NCBI RefSeq assembly: GCF_033439725.1
Contig: NW_026944383.1
Location: 1,860,001-1,924,000 of the forward strand
Length of the DNA stretch: 64,000 nucleotides
Source of the DNA: Neurospora tetraspora
Taxonomy: Eukaryota; Ascomycota; Sordariomycetes; Sordariales; Sordariaceae
Direction of reading: 5' to 3'
Part shown: one piece after another, positions 48,691-59,236 of the stretch
Position numbering within the stretch: position 1 is the stretch's first letter
Layout: each line of letters opens with the position of its first letter
The notes under the pieces: generated by a model
Databases searched by the model: none
The model's input: only the letters and a program-made list of their open reading frames with translations
Told to the model about the DNA's origin: nothing
Made by a program: the position numbers and the translations under genes

Positions 48691-50855
48691 ATGCAGTTGA
48701 AAATGACGCCCGAACCCGTCAAGTCGACTGCGACAGCCTCGCAAGCGCCCCCTCGACGCGTTCCTGCGATCGAGGTTCACTCGGCGAGCCAACATGAAGA
48801 GAAATCGAACACGATGGCTATACCAGTCTACAACCCTCCAAGCCCCGATATGCTACAACCGCGACATGCTCGTCATGCTCGTCTGATGGCGAGCGAAATC
48901 AAGTTGCAAGAGTGGCTCCGCGCTCAGTCTGCACTGGCAGCTGCGACCTCTCCTGACCACAAGCCCACAACGACCGAGACGGAAGGTACGTCGACCCAGC
49001 CTCATTCTTTCCTCTTCCCACTCTCTACCCTATCGCTCCTTCATCGCCAGTTACGCCAGTGGCGGCTGGCAGCCTGGCCCTCCAGAAACTTCCTTTCCCT
49101 TGCTTTGGCGACCTAAAATCTCGTCCTTGCCAACTTGCAAGTCATCTCCATCTTCATCCTTCCTTCATACTCTCTATCATCTGCCCAAAACGTCTTCATT
49201 AGCAAAGCGCAACCAGCCCAATCGTTCAAATGGACCCTTTCTCGTCACCTCTATCTAACTCATCCGTGTTCTCGCCTACAGACACGACGAAGCCATCCAA
49301 ACCGGCTACTTTCAATACCGTCGGCACCCTTCACAATCCAAATGCAACGGCACCGATACACCCTCCCACTCGACGGCCTCGCACTCGTCGTTTCAACGGA
49401 CTCCAATCACCTCCGGGTCACCACGGTTACGGTCCGTTCCCCAATTCACTCCTATCGGCTTTGCCCGTGGCAGAAGCAGAGATATCACCCCCTCCCACGA
49501 AAACCACCTTGCCGCATTATTCGCCTCTGCAGCAAAACCTTGATCGAGCCGTCAGTCCCTTTGCCGATGCGGAGAAATCTCAAGCTACTGTCATGTCGCT
49601 TCCTACCATCAGAGCTGGAAATCTTCCAGCACCTTCGACTGCAGCTTTGAGCACCCTTTCCGACCTGAAGGACAATACTTCAACGACTGGGGACGATGAC
49701 AGCTCCGCCGGAGATGATATACTCCTCGCGTCAACCTTCTCTGTCAAGAGTCTCACGAGCCTCGCATCGTATCCGAACCCTATGCAAAAGAAAGCTCAGA
49801 ACACTCTCGCCCTGGCCAAGGCACGTACAGCTCATTATGGCATCAACAGACCTGATACACCCTCTTCGCTTCTCAGCAAACCCTCCGTCACTGGAAGGAA
49901 TCAGTCCGCGGTTCCATACGGCACCACATCTGCCGCTATTGGAACCCCCCAGCCTCTTACGGCAGGCCCACCGGGGCAGCGTCCGTACAAGCCATCGACC
50001 GCGGAATCTACTTACAGGATCCTCCGCTCCTATGATGACGAGAAAGCGCCTCTTCGCACCCCGCCAGGCTTTTCATCCATGGAGAATGACCCCGGTGCCC
50101 GCGGTAATCCTGCAGTTCAGTCACTCTCGAGCAGGAAAGCTGAGCTTCATGGACCAGGCGATCGACTGCATTCAGTTTCAGGACCAACTCCAGTTGATGA
50201 CCGTATCAAGGCGGCTCGGGCTGCTTGCATCGAGGACACTGAAGAGATATTTCAGCAGCGTTTCGGCAACAATAACTACCTGCCAAGCAAGATTTTACCA
50301 AACAAGGTCCCAATCCTTGACACTCTGCCCCTCGACAAAGCCATGCATTATTTCAGGGACGGCTTGCCCAGCAACTACTCTGGGCAGACTTCCATCCTAG
50401 ATGATCATTGGTACGAGCGTTATCCTCTTCAATCTAGAGCTGTGTCCTGGAACCAATCACCGGAAGAAGAAGCATGGAGAAGAGAGAAGACAAACCGGAT
50501 ATTCTACTCGGGCGTGAGGCTACTCGAGAAAAAGGCTAGTGAGCTACTGCCCATCTCCGCTGCTAGAACTTCGGGGAGCAAAGTTGGGGTCATTGGAGGT
50601 GAACGCAGAGAGCCCAACAGTAACGATGAGAAGGAGTGTGGCGACCCTTTGGTGACTATGGCGCTGGTTTCGCTGCTTGCTTGCAAGCAGGGTTCGAAGC
50701 TCAATGATCCGCAGAATCCTTTTCCGTCTGATTGGAGCAAAGCTGACCCGGCATGGATTGACACATCTGAGGATGGCAACAAGAGTTTCTTCACCACGAA
50801 GCCGGAGCCAGTGAAGAAGAAGGTGGCCAGACGGGTCACCAGACGCGGATACTGA
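48691..50855 (+). CDS. Pro/Ser-rich protein of unknown function
   Basis: Proposed two exons, 48691-48985 and 49282-50855, joining in phase to 622 residues. A start at 49230 in the second frame would instead give 541 residues without the first exon. The donor GTACGT and acceptor CTACAG are good, and the intron (296 nt) is longer than most here. The N-terminal half is disordered, rich in Pro, Ser and Thr. The C-terminal ~200 residues look folded: DDRIKAARAACIEDTEEIFQ, YLPSKILPNKVPILDTLPL, DHWYERYPLQSRAVSW and EEEAWRREKTNRIFYSGVRLL, with a basic tail (KKKVARRVTRRGY). I recognise no family and assign no function. Confidence 0.7.
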
Positions 50856-52361
50856 TGCCACCAGCTGGGGTTTTGAACCTGTGACTGGTTACCTATCTCT
50901 TTCGCATCGCAGGTTTATATTACATTGTTTCATTCTATTGTCAGGAATGCGTGGTTTGGATGGTTGGCATGCATCCAGCTAGTTCTCATCATATATGGAT
51001 GGAGACCATACTAGCCGGTCACAAGTCCGACTGGTCATAATACAGCTTTGGAGAATGCCGAACAGAAGGATGGACATTTTTGGGTTTTCAACGTTGTTTG
51101 AATCCAAGGGAAAGGGGGAAAGGAAACGAAAATTGCGTCTCTGGCGCTCCGGTATGATTATTGTGGTTCCTATTTTCCTAATCCCTTCTGCTGGGAATGG
51201 TTATTCCGGGTGGTTTTCAGAGATTGGCGACCTTGAGGATATCACTTCAATATATTGCCGGTCATGACTAGGCCTCGACCTAGGTCGTAGCTCCTTCGTA
51301 TCATGACGAAGTCACACCATTGACTGTTGATGTTTCGCAGCATCATGGTTGTTTACACCTCATCATTATTAGTCTTTATAATAGCATCGATAGAAACTAA
51401 GCATCTCGACTGCAGCCGCTGTTCCGTTTGATTCTCGTGTCCTTATACCTTTCAAGGGTTTTCTGCCACTCATTTATTGTCCAGTGTCAACGACAAAAGT
51501 CACCAGTCTTGTTGAAATCGCGACTTTGATTGAAGTGCCCTTCAGGCATCATGCGGTATACGGAGAATCCATGCATGAGTCGAGGTCAATTCAGCACGCG
51601 AAACAATGAACAAGATGAACCTTCCCATTGAGAAGACACAGTAATATGCGTCAGTTGATATACAGAAAAGAAGCGTAAATCTCAAGGTGTTCAATTAAAC
51701 TATCTGAATATGCACACCAGGGGACGGCCTCATCGCCATCCATCCATTCCTCCATCTATCCTTCGGTTCCTTTCATATTTATTCCCCAATGATAGTACGA
51801 GCATCTTGTCCTCTCGGGTGTGGCGTAAGATTTCCTTCTTCCCTGGCATCAATTAAACTTTTCTTGTCACGAAATTGGAAATGGAAAAGAGAGACAGGAA
51901 AAATGAGGTAAAAGAGAAGATATGCCTCGTCCATTTTGTATGTGACACAGGTATAGGTAGTAGTGTGGTATATATCAGGTACTGTTAAATCACAGGCTCT
52001 GTTTTAGCCCCCCCTGCATTGTCTGCCCGGTTGAAGAAGAAAAAAGAAGACCCATCATCCCGTGCGAAAAGAAGAAAACCAGCAAAAGCCTAAGCCCACG
52101 GAGGGCAGAATGGCAAAGCATTACACGTCCCTCCTCCTCACTTGTAGGTCTGTCGTGCTTTGTGCTACCTACGTGCCCGCCTACCAGACCATATGTATCC
52201 CTCTCATTCAATCAATCAAAGCCGCCATTGGGCAAATGTCAAAGAAACTTTCGCAAGTCATATCCATCCAGAAACATGTGCTCGACTCAACCAAAGCAAG
52301 TCCACCCCTCGCTCCAACAGTCATAATTATTCTTTTATAACTCATGTCGGCTTATTGTTCA
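50856..52361. other. Intergenic, convergent 3' ends
   Basis: Lies between converging stop codons of the unknown Pro/Ser-rich gene and PalI. It has moderately AT-rich patches compatible with 3' UTRs. No gene, repeat or RNA is supported. Confidence 0.5.
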
Positions 52362-54594
52362 TTACCGGGGACCGGCCGCTCTAGGGATGTTACCACCGCG
52401 CCCGGGGAGTTGGAAATCCGGGTTGGAGTTGAGGAGCAGATCTGAGGCATCAGCAGGACCAGCGGCAGGGCGATTAACCGGCCGCCGAGGCACCACATTG
52501 CCTCCGCCTCCTCCTCCATAACCGCCCGCTACGGGAGGGGGCATCGGCGCATTGGCAGGGTTCCAACGCGGGTTGATGCCCCGCTGGGATATCGAGGTGA
52601 AGTTAGAGCGTTCGGACTCAGCCGGGCTCCTAGCTCGGTTGGGAAAATCGTCGTATGAGTTGGATGCTGGGAGCGGCTGCATGGAGACGGGCGGTGGCTT
52701 TCTGTCTGTGGCGGCCGGGGCTGAAGGCTCAGAAAACCGCGGGTCGACGTCTTCGTAATAATCGCTGGCCACTGAAGCTGTGACGGCTTCAGAAATCGGA
52801 CGAGCTGGACCACGGGCTGCTGGTGGCGCTAGTCCTGGGGAGCTCCTCCCAGGTCCTTGGTTCCATGCTTGCCTGGGCGGCACGTAAACGTCGGTGGGTC
52901 TGGTCGGTCAGCAATGATCATCACTCTTGATTTGCTTGGAAGCATCACTTACCCTTCTTGACTATAACAATTCGCGTTATTGCCATGATCCGAGCCCGGA
53001 ACCCTGGCCTGCTGCATAGCCAACATGCCAGCGACATCTGAATCACTGTCCCTGATTCCGTACTGTCCAACGCCTGGATTTATGGGAGAAGCATCCAGCT
53101 CTACAGCAGGGCCGGGTACGTCGTCATCGATGCCGGGGAGTGGAGGAGGAGACTCGGCTCTCGGGAGCGAGGCCCGTCTCGGGTTGTATGCCGAATACTG
53201 AGGTCCTGGCTGTTCGGGGTTTCCGTATCCCGGCGCAAATTGAGGACCGGGGGACTGTTGCCTACTGCCGTACGGAGATGGTTGGCTGGGACCATAGGCG
53301 CCCACACCAGGGCCAGGTCCGTAAGGAGCACCTGGCGATGGCCTCCGATCCGGCCCGCTTTGATATCCTTGAGGCGGCGGGCCTCGGCCACCCCGTGGTC
53401 CTGGACCTCCGTATCCGCGGGGCGGCGGACCATAGCCTCCTCTTCCTCGTCCCGGTGGGCCATAGCCTCCTCGTCCATTTGGCGGAGGTCCACCTCCCCT
53501 CCCAGGTCCGGCAAAGCCACCACGTCCACGGTAGCCTCCGGGAGGCATTCCACCCCTACCCCGTGAATTCATACGCTCATTTTGAGGTCCGTTCCTCATA
53601 GCATATCCATCTTGAGGTGGCAGGGGGTTTCCGTACTGGTCTCGGCCAACAGGCGTGCTATACGGTGATCGAGAGGGCGCACCATCCATAAGGCTGGGTG
53701 GCGTGCTATCGTTGACTAATGTCGCTGGTGGCCGATCGATGGGGCTAGCCGACGTAAGTGGGATTCTTTCCTCGCTACGGTCGTCCTTCTTCTCGAAAGT
53801 AGTGAATTCGGGCAGCTTGTCGCCTCCGCCGTTCGCGCCGCTGATCATGGGTGCGGTTGGTTGTGGGCCGGTAACCTGCGTGACTGGGGCAGTTTGCGCT
53901 TGACGGTTATAGTAGTTCTCTCCACTCATCTCAGCATTTTGTGCAATGCGCTTCCTGTTCGCCTTCCTGTTGACAAGTGTTCTACGCATGGCGCATGTTA
54001 CCAGGCTGCAAAACGCTACAAGGATGGTAGCGGCGACGACAATATAAGAGCCCCATGATAAGTGTGGAATGAAGAGCAACACATCGACGAGGAAGCACAA
54101 CAGGCAGACAATGAAGTCAATGACGCTGACAATGAATAGGATCAGGAGGTACCGCGCTGAATGGGAGGGCGAGTGAAAATGGGCCACAATAGCAAGGACG
54201 AAGTTGATTAGGGTGATCAAGGCAGCGACTGGGTGCACGATCAAAATACTTGAAAGTGTAGAACGGGTTGCCCTGGGGATGTCGAAGTCCGAGTTGATTT
54301 TGTCATCAGAGAAGGCGGCTGTAAGAATTAGTACTTGACACAGAACATTGAAGTGTGACATGGAGCGAGACACTACCCGGGCAACAACTCACAGGTATCA
54401 TAGCCGATTTCTATAGGACTACAGCCGCTTGAGGTACAGTAACCAAAAACGCCAAAGCTCAAATCGCCCACATCTTTGATCTTGAAGCTACTCAAGGGGA
54501 TTTGCTTGATGATTGGCGTGGATATGGTGGCCAGCGTGAGCAGCGCGAATGCTGCAAAGAGCAGCACCGCGAGGGGTGTCGCGGGCCGCAACAT
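52362..54594 (-). CDS. prr-5: pH-response regulator PalI/RIM9
   Basis: Three exons: 54594-54393, 54318-52953 and 52899-52362, in phase, 701 residues. The protein belongs to the SUR7/PalI four-helix family. Helix 1 is MLRPATPLAVLLFAAFALLT followed by the luminal FGVFGYCTSSGCSPIEIGYD with its paired cysteines. Helices 2-4 are ILIVHPVAALITLINFVLAI, LLILFIVSVIDFIVCLLCFL and YIVVAATILVAFCSLVTCAM. A very long cytosolic tail follows, with Gly/Pro/Arg-rich near-repeats (GRGGYGPPGRGRGGYGPPPR) and VYVPPRQAWN after the last junction. PalI helps place the alkaline-pH sensor PalH at the plasma membrane, upstream of PacC activation by the ESCRT-linked Pal pathway. Symbol prr-5 follows the Neurospora name for palI. 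Confidence 0.94.
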
Positions 54595-55984
54595 GGTGGA
54601 TATTATAAGTCGGAATAGGTGAAAACCAAGAGCAGCGTCGTCGACGAGGAACTGCCAGCGTCCTCAGGACGCGGCGAAGAGGGTGGTGGTAGATTGGCGC
54701 CTAGGTATTGCGTTGCCAATTGAAGCTTTGTCGACGGTCAGATGGTGTAACAAGGATTTGGGGGTGGAGTTGAAAGGAGAGAAGCCCCGAAAGTAGTCGC
54801 AAGTCAGATGCGCTTGCTGGGAACATGCGTATTGCTGATAGAACTGGAAAAAAATGAGTGTACGAGCCTAAGACCAGGCTTGAGGGTAAAAGGGAGAGAA
54901 TGAGAAGACGGTGGTGTTGTGATCGTATTGATTAGATGTTATTGTGGTCGCGGCTTTGTGGTCGTGTAAAAGCGTGGAAATGAGGCACCACAGGATCGCC
55001 GCAGATGACGGGCAAATCCTCAGGAGGTATCTTTTCTTATTGGACGGGCGTCACTCAACGGGCAGTCCCTGTCCACTCTCAATTGCATCACAGTATTCTG
55101 TTGACGCTGTCGTTGTCGTCGTCTTGGCCGTTCCCGTCGTCGTCGTCGTCGATGTTAGGTTGTCTTAGTGTCGACCTGGGTCAATTGGCAATTCCCAGGG
55201 CTTGGGACGGGGAAAGGACATTGAGTCTGCAGTGGGCGAAGTGGAAGTCTTGGAGATCGGGCTTCGTGCCCTCTCCTGTTTCGAGAGAGGAGATGCCTGG
55301 AAGTACAAGCGCCAAGATTACAGAGTGGGAAAGCACAAGCACAGGCACATGCACACGGGGGCACCAGAGGGCAGGAACACTGGGCGCCTGGCGGTTGCTT
55401 CCATTCCAGACTGCTGGGCAAAAAGATTGGAAAGGGCAGAGGAGCATTGGGAACGACGACGGGGGACGGCACGGGTTGAGGATGGCGTGGAGCAGCTGAT
55501 TGGACAACTTCCATTGATTGATAGGAGGTTGCACCGGTGCAGCACTGCCCTGCCCTGCCCTGGAAGGGTTCCACCACCGTTCTCGGGCGGGGCTCAATTG
55601 GGTGGGTCCACGCTAAAGCGAGCCGGGCCTGCCCACGCGAAAAGTGCAAGGGACGGCCCTGGCCTGTGCTGAGTTCGCTTCCACTTGAGGTTGCCCGGTT
55701 CCTGGACGCTTTGAACAAAGCAATCCGTCACAGGGAAATGGATAAAGAAAACAGCATCTCGACCACATGTTTGCCTACGCCTGGATAATTTCTTCGCGTT
55801 CTCGTGCTCAACCTTTTTTTTTGCCTCTGCCCACAATATGCCATCCGCTCTGCCCTCCACCAGAACTGTGCGTGTGCTGCAGTCTGCTATCGGATCCTGG
55901 AAGTAGATTCGCAAGTCCGGGAACATGCATCCACTCCTCCACCTGCGGTTTTGGAAATCAGTAGTTTTGGTGGAGAGCACCGCC
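54595..55984. promoter_or_regulatory. Promoter region of PalI up to the transposon
   Basis: Normal base composition, in sharp contrast to the AT-rich DNA starting just after 56040. It includes the PalI promoter and leader. Open frames here are overlapping and arbitrary. No further feature is supported. Confidence 0.5.
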
Positions 55985-55986
55985 TA
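55985..55986. repeat. TA target-site duplication, left
   Basis: TA directly outside the left inverted repeat; the matching TA is at 59235-59236. A two-base match alone is weak, but it sits exactly where both inverted repeats begin. Confidence 0.75.
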
Positions 55987-56055
55987 CTCGTCTGGGCTAG
56001 AAACGCCTCTCAGACCCATTGCGCAGCAATGGGTCTGGTGTATGGATTCGCGAAA
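55987..56055 (+). repeat. Left terminal inverted repeat of Fot1/pogo-type element
   Basis: Sixty-nine bases beginning CTCGTC and ending ATTCGCGAAA, matching the reverse complement of 59166-59234. Identical stretches include CTCGTC, GGGCTAGAA and GATTCGCGAAA; the two ends are about three quarters identical with one small shift in the middle. The repeat contains a perfect 10-bp palindrome (56013-56022 against 56026-56035, loop GCA). The TGGATTCGCGAAA motif recurs just inside at 56061-56073. Confidence 0.85.
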
Positions 56056-56509
56056 GTAAATGGATTCGCGAAAAAATTTAGGTATATAGCCAACCCTACA
56101 ATTTTGTTAGTAAATCAATATACATCCGTTTTTTTACATACCTACCATAAGTAATCCTAACTTACATAACCACATAAATCTATTATGAACTACCAAAATG
56201 TTTAACTTTACATTCTAAGAGCAGTTAATATAAAGGCATTTTGGCGTTTAATATTAAATAAAGTAACTAATATAAAATTTTAATTGGCTAGCGCGCGCTA
56301 TTGCCTTTCTAACGTATCAAACGGCGTACGGAGAGTAATCTAATTGCCTTTAACTATCTCTAACCGTTTAATACCTTCATATATCGCTATCTTACTCAAC
56401 TCTTATTCTATATACTATATTTATTCTATCAATAATCTAATCACTTTAGTATAAAATCGTATACTATAGAGCCTGTTAATAATCTTCTCACCAATTTTTC
56501 GAATAAATA

Positions 56510-57720
56510 TCGTATCGATTTTGCCATTAATATGCTAAAAGATAGAAAGTTTAAAACGGTCGCCGCTGCTGCGCGAATTTATAGCGCCAATTACTACGCT
56601 ACCGTAAATTGGTCGAAGGAGGCAAAACCGCGGTCGTAGAATAGCGGAGTAAAAAAGTTAATTAAAGAGGAAGAGTTCGCGTTATTTATTTAGGTAAATA
56701 TATAAATATTTATCGGTTTGTACCCGCTATTTATAATTATTATTATTTATTTACAATTATTATTATTCATTAATTAATTATCTTAATATTTCAATAGGAT
56801 AGAAGGTTATAAACTAGGACATTATTTACGTGACTAAGTAGTTTATTCGAACTAACGGTCGTAAAATTAATATTAATTAGTATTAAATTCGTCGTTTTAT
56901 AACTAAATCAAAGTTCAAATCCGTACGTACGAAATCGCTAGCGTAGGTACATAAGGCAGTCCAATCTCGGATTAATATAGAGGAAGTATTTAAATTATAG
57001 AAAGAGACAGTTATTAAGAACGATATTATACTAAATAATATATAGAATAAAGATAAGTCTAGGTTTAAAATCGGTATATAATTTAAATCCTATACTATTT
57101 AATTGTACGTTAAAATACTAACTATATATACCCTAAACCCAAACGTTCGAAAGCTTATAACGGTTATTAAATATATTTCTACTTTTAGCTGTACAGTCCC
57201 TGCGTTTATTATTCTTCCTAGTATTAATATTAGCGAGAATTATATCAACAACCGATTCAACGGCTACTCTATTATCGCTACTTCCCCTAGCAATTATACT
57301 AATAACTAGCTTACTTTCGACTAGTTTAATTATTGGGAGGAATATTCTTATCCCTTCAATAAAGAGGAGAAGCGTTTTTTACTACTAAATAACCATAGTA
57401 GTTACTATACTATTGAATTTTACTAGCGATACTACTGAAATAACGTTATCCTCTTTCTACTACCTCCTTACTTGACCTATATTTTTTAGCCGCTCGATGT
57501 AAAAGTATTTCAAATTTATAAATACTATTATTAAAAGGATATTTTTAAGACTATAATATATAGTAATATAGAATATAGTAAACTTACCTTCTTAAATAAA
57601 TTATTTTATATTAAAAGCGAATTTTTTAAATAGTTAACAATCCAATCCGTATAAGTAAAGACTGGTCTTTATCTATATAACCCTTCTATTGTATTTAATA
57701 AGCTATAAGACCCCTTTATA
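56510..57720 (+). pseudogene. Remnant of pogo/Fot1 DDE transposase
   Basis: Fragments in two or more frames match the transposase order. At 56530-56640 there is an N-terminal helix-turn-helix start (LKDRKFKTVAAAARIYS). At 57160-57300 there is a segment of the core with VPAFIILPSINISENYINNR. At 57367-57540 there is the second catalytic region, with FLLLNNHSSY, NNVILFLLPPYLTY and PLDVKVFQIYKYY, which corresponds to the family pattern of a catalytic Asp-x-His then LPPH and PLDVGVF. Around 57650-57710 a KDWSLSI-like stretch corresponds to the RxTGLYPxNP block near the C-terminal side. The catalytic Asp is changed to Asn in the visible copy, as C-to-T change on one strand would do. Numerous stop codons (TAA, TAG) interrupt every frame. 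Confidence 0.82.
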
Positions 57721-59165
57721 TTAGCAACCAACCTTTAAATTTTTTTTTTTTAAAAAAAGGATATATTACGATTCAAAACGATAAAGGTTGGCTTAAATTA
57801 AAGTAAATTGCAAATAATCGAACCTATTTATAGGTATAAATGAAGGAGAAAGGACTTATGAACCCTTATTAAATTAACGACTTAAAGAGTTCAATATTAA
57901 TAACTCTTATAAGGGTTATAGTATAAGAATACTCCTATTAATACTTTATATTAAGAAAGATTAGGCAAAAATAATAATATCCTCTCTTAATATAGTTACG
58001 ATTTTAAGGTACGATACGTATATTTAATAAGGGTTACTTAGATTAATTGTAGTGAAGATACTCCTTAATCCTATTATAAGGTATATTATATTTAAGAAGG
58101 ATAAATCTATTAACGTAATTATACTAATAGGGGTTGCTAGTATTAAAGTATAGCAGTTTAATAAGAGAAGGTAATTAGAGGAAATAATTACGAAAGAAAA
58201 TTGTACGATTAACTATTTAATTATTCGCGCTAATTTTATTAAAGTTAATAATATTCGTCTTTATATAGTAGTAAACGAGTATTATAAAATTAAATTACGT
58301 ACTAAAGAGAAGTAGCACTAATGTAAGAAAGATCTCAATACTAAATGGATTACCCTACGAAAGTAGTTCAATATATATAAAATTAAGCAATAGAATAAAG
58401 CTTAGAATAAGAGGGTTGAATTATAATTTGTTGGTAAATTTCGTATAGAATAGAATATAGTAATCAACTTAATTTTAAATAATATTAAAGATTAGAATTA
58501 AATATTTAAATAATATAAATTTATACAGCGAGTACGATAGGGATACTTCTTAGAGGTAAGAAGGAAGGCTATATAAATAAAGGCTATACGGCTAAGTAGA
58601 TTAAAGAAGGATATCATTCTCCCTCTTTATTAGGCGCCGCTAAATAACGGTCCGAAACCTATTACCTTATAGATTTACGACGAGCCCATCCAACTTATCG
58701 TCAAAGAGGTTATTACTGCTTTTATTATAGGTAAGGAACTAGTTATCAAAATTAAAGAGGAGGAACTTCTCCTATTTAAAGAGGAGGAGGAGAATTAATT
58801 TTATAGACTAATATAGGAAGAATACATTGAAGCGCTACATAAGGTTAATATTAGTACGTATTACTATAAACTAGGCTATAGTTAAGAACTTCCTAATTCT
58901 AATCCAATTAAAGAGTAGGACTTTGGTATACAATTAGATTCTATAGTAGAGAAACCTATAGTTCAAAATACTATACTAGAAAGTAGCGATGTTGAAATCA
59001 TCAAAATTTCTGATTATAATATTGACCTTACTTTGTTGAATTGCTAGTCTAATACAGGGATGTCTATTGGGTTGACGGAAATTACATACATGAATGCAAC
59101 ATTTTTCAGAAAAACGGTGTGACATGGTTACAGCGCTAATTTATATGGGGGGGAAGTACCAAAAT
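57721..59165. other. Unassigned 3' half of the transposon
   Basis: About 1.4 kb beyond the recognised transposase, equally AT-rich up to about 59040, then nearer normal composition. It has a short inverted repeat at 57727-57738 against 57781-57792 (CCAACCTTTA and its complement) around T and A runs. One frame at 58530-58800 yields a charged, helical-looking segment (EEELLLFKEEEEN), perhaps a transposase tail. It could be a long C-terminal region or 3' UTR of the same element, or an older nested insertion. Confidence 0.5.
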
Positions 59166-59234
59166 TTTCGCGAATCTATGCACCTGACCCCGTGCCAGCA
59201 CGGGGTCAAACTGGGCGCTTCTAGCCCTGACGAG
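59166..59234 (-). repeat. Right terminal inverted repeat of Fot1/pogo-type element
   Basis: Reverse complement of the left end over 69 bases, ending GACGAG before the TA duplication. It has its own perfect 10-bp palindrome (59186-59195 against 59198-59207, loop CA). The arms differ in sequence from those of the left end. Confidence 0.85.
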
Positions 59235-59236
59235 TA
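59235..59236. repeat. TA target-site duplication, right
   Basis: TA directly outside the right inverted repeat, matching 55985-55986. Removing one TA plus the element would restore a continuous intergenic sequence. Confidence 0.75.

Larger units (their letters stand above)
55987..59234 (+). mobile_element. RIP-mutated Fot1/pogo-type (Tc1/mariner) DNA transposon
   Basis: A 3248-bp element flanked by a TA duplication (55985-55986 and 59235-59236), the target site of Tc1/mariner elements. It ends in 69-bp imperfect inverted repeats and carries remnants of a pogo/Fot1 transposase read left to right. The interior is extremely AT-rich with dense TA dinucleotides and many stop codons in all frames. 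That is the pattern left by RIP, C-to-T change favouring CpA. CpG-rich islands such as 56555-56575 have survived. The nearest named relative I can think of is Punt, a RIP-mutated Fot1-like element of Neurospora; identity is not claimed. The copy must be inactive. Its length exceeds the roughly 1.9-2.2 kb usual for Fot1 elements. Confidence 0.88.

Noticed and set aside
55987-59234. AT-rich block considered as an LTR retroelement or a centromere-like fragment
   Set aside because: Ends are inverted, not direct, repeats with a TA duplication, and the coding remnants match a DDE transposase of the pogo/Fot1 type. I saw no reverse transcriptase or integrase features.
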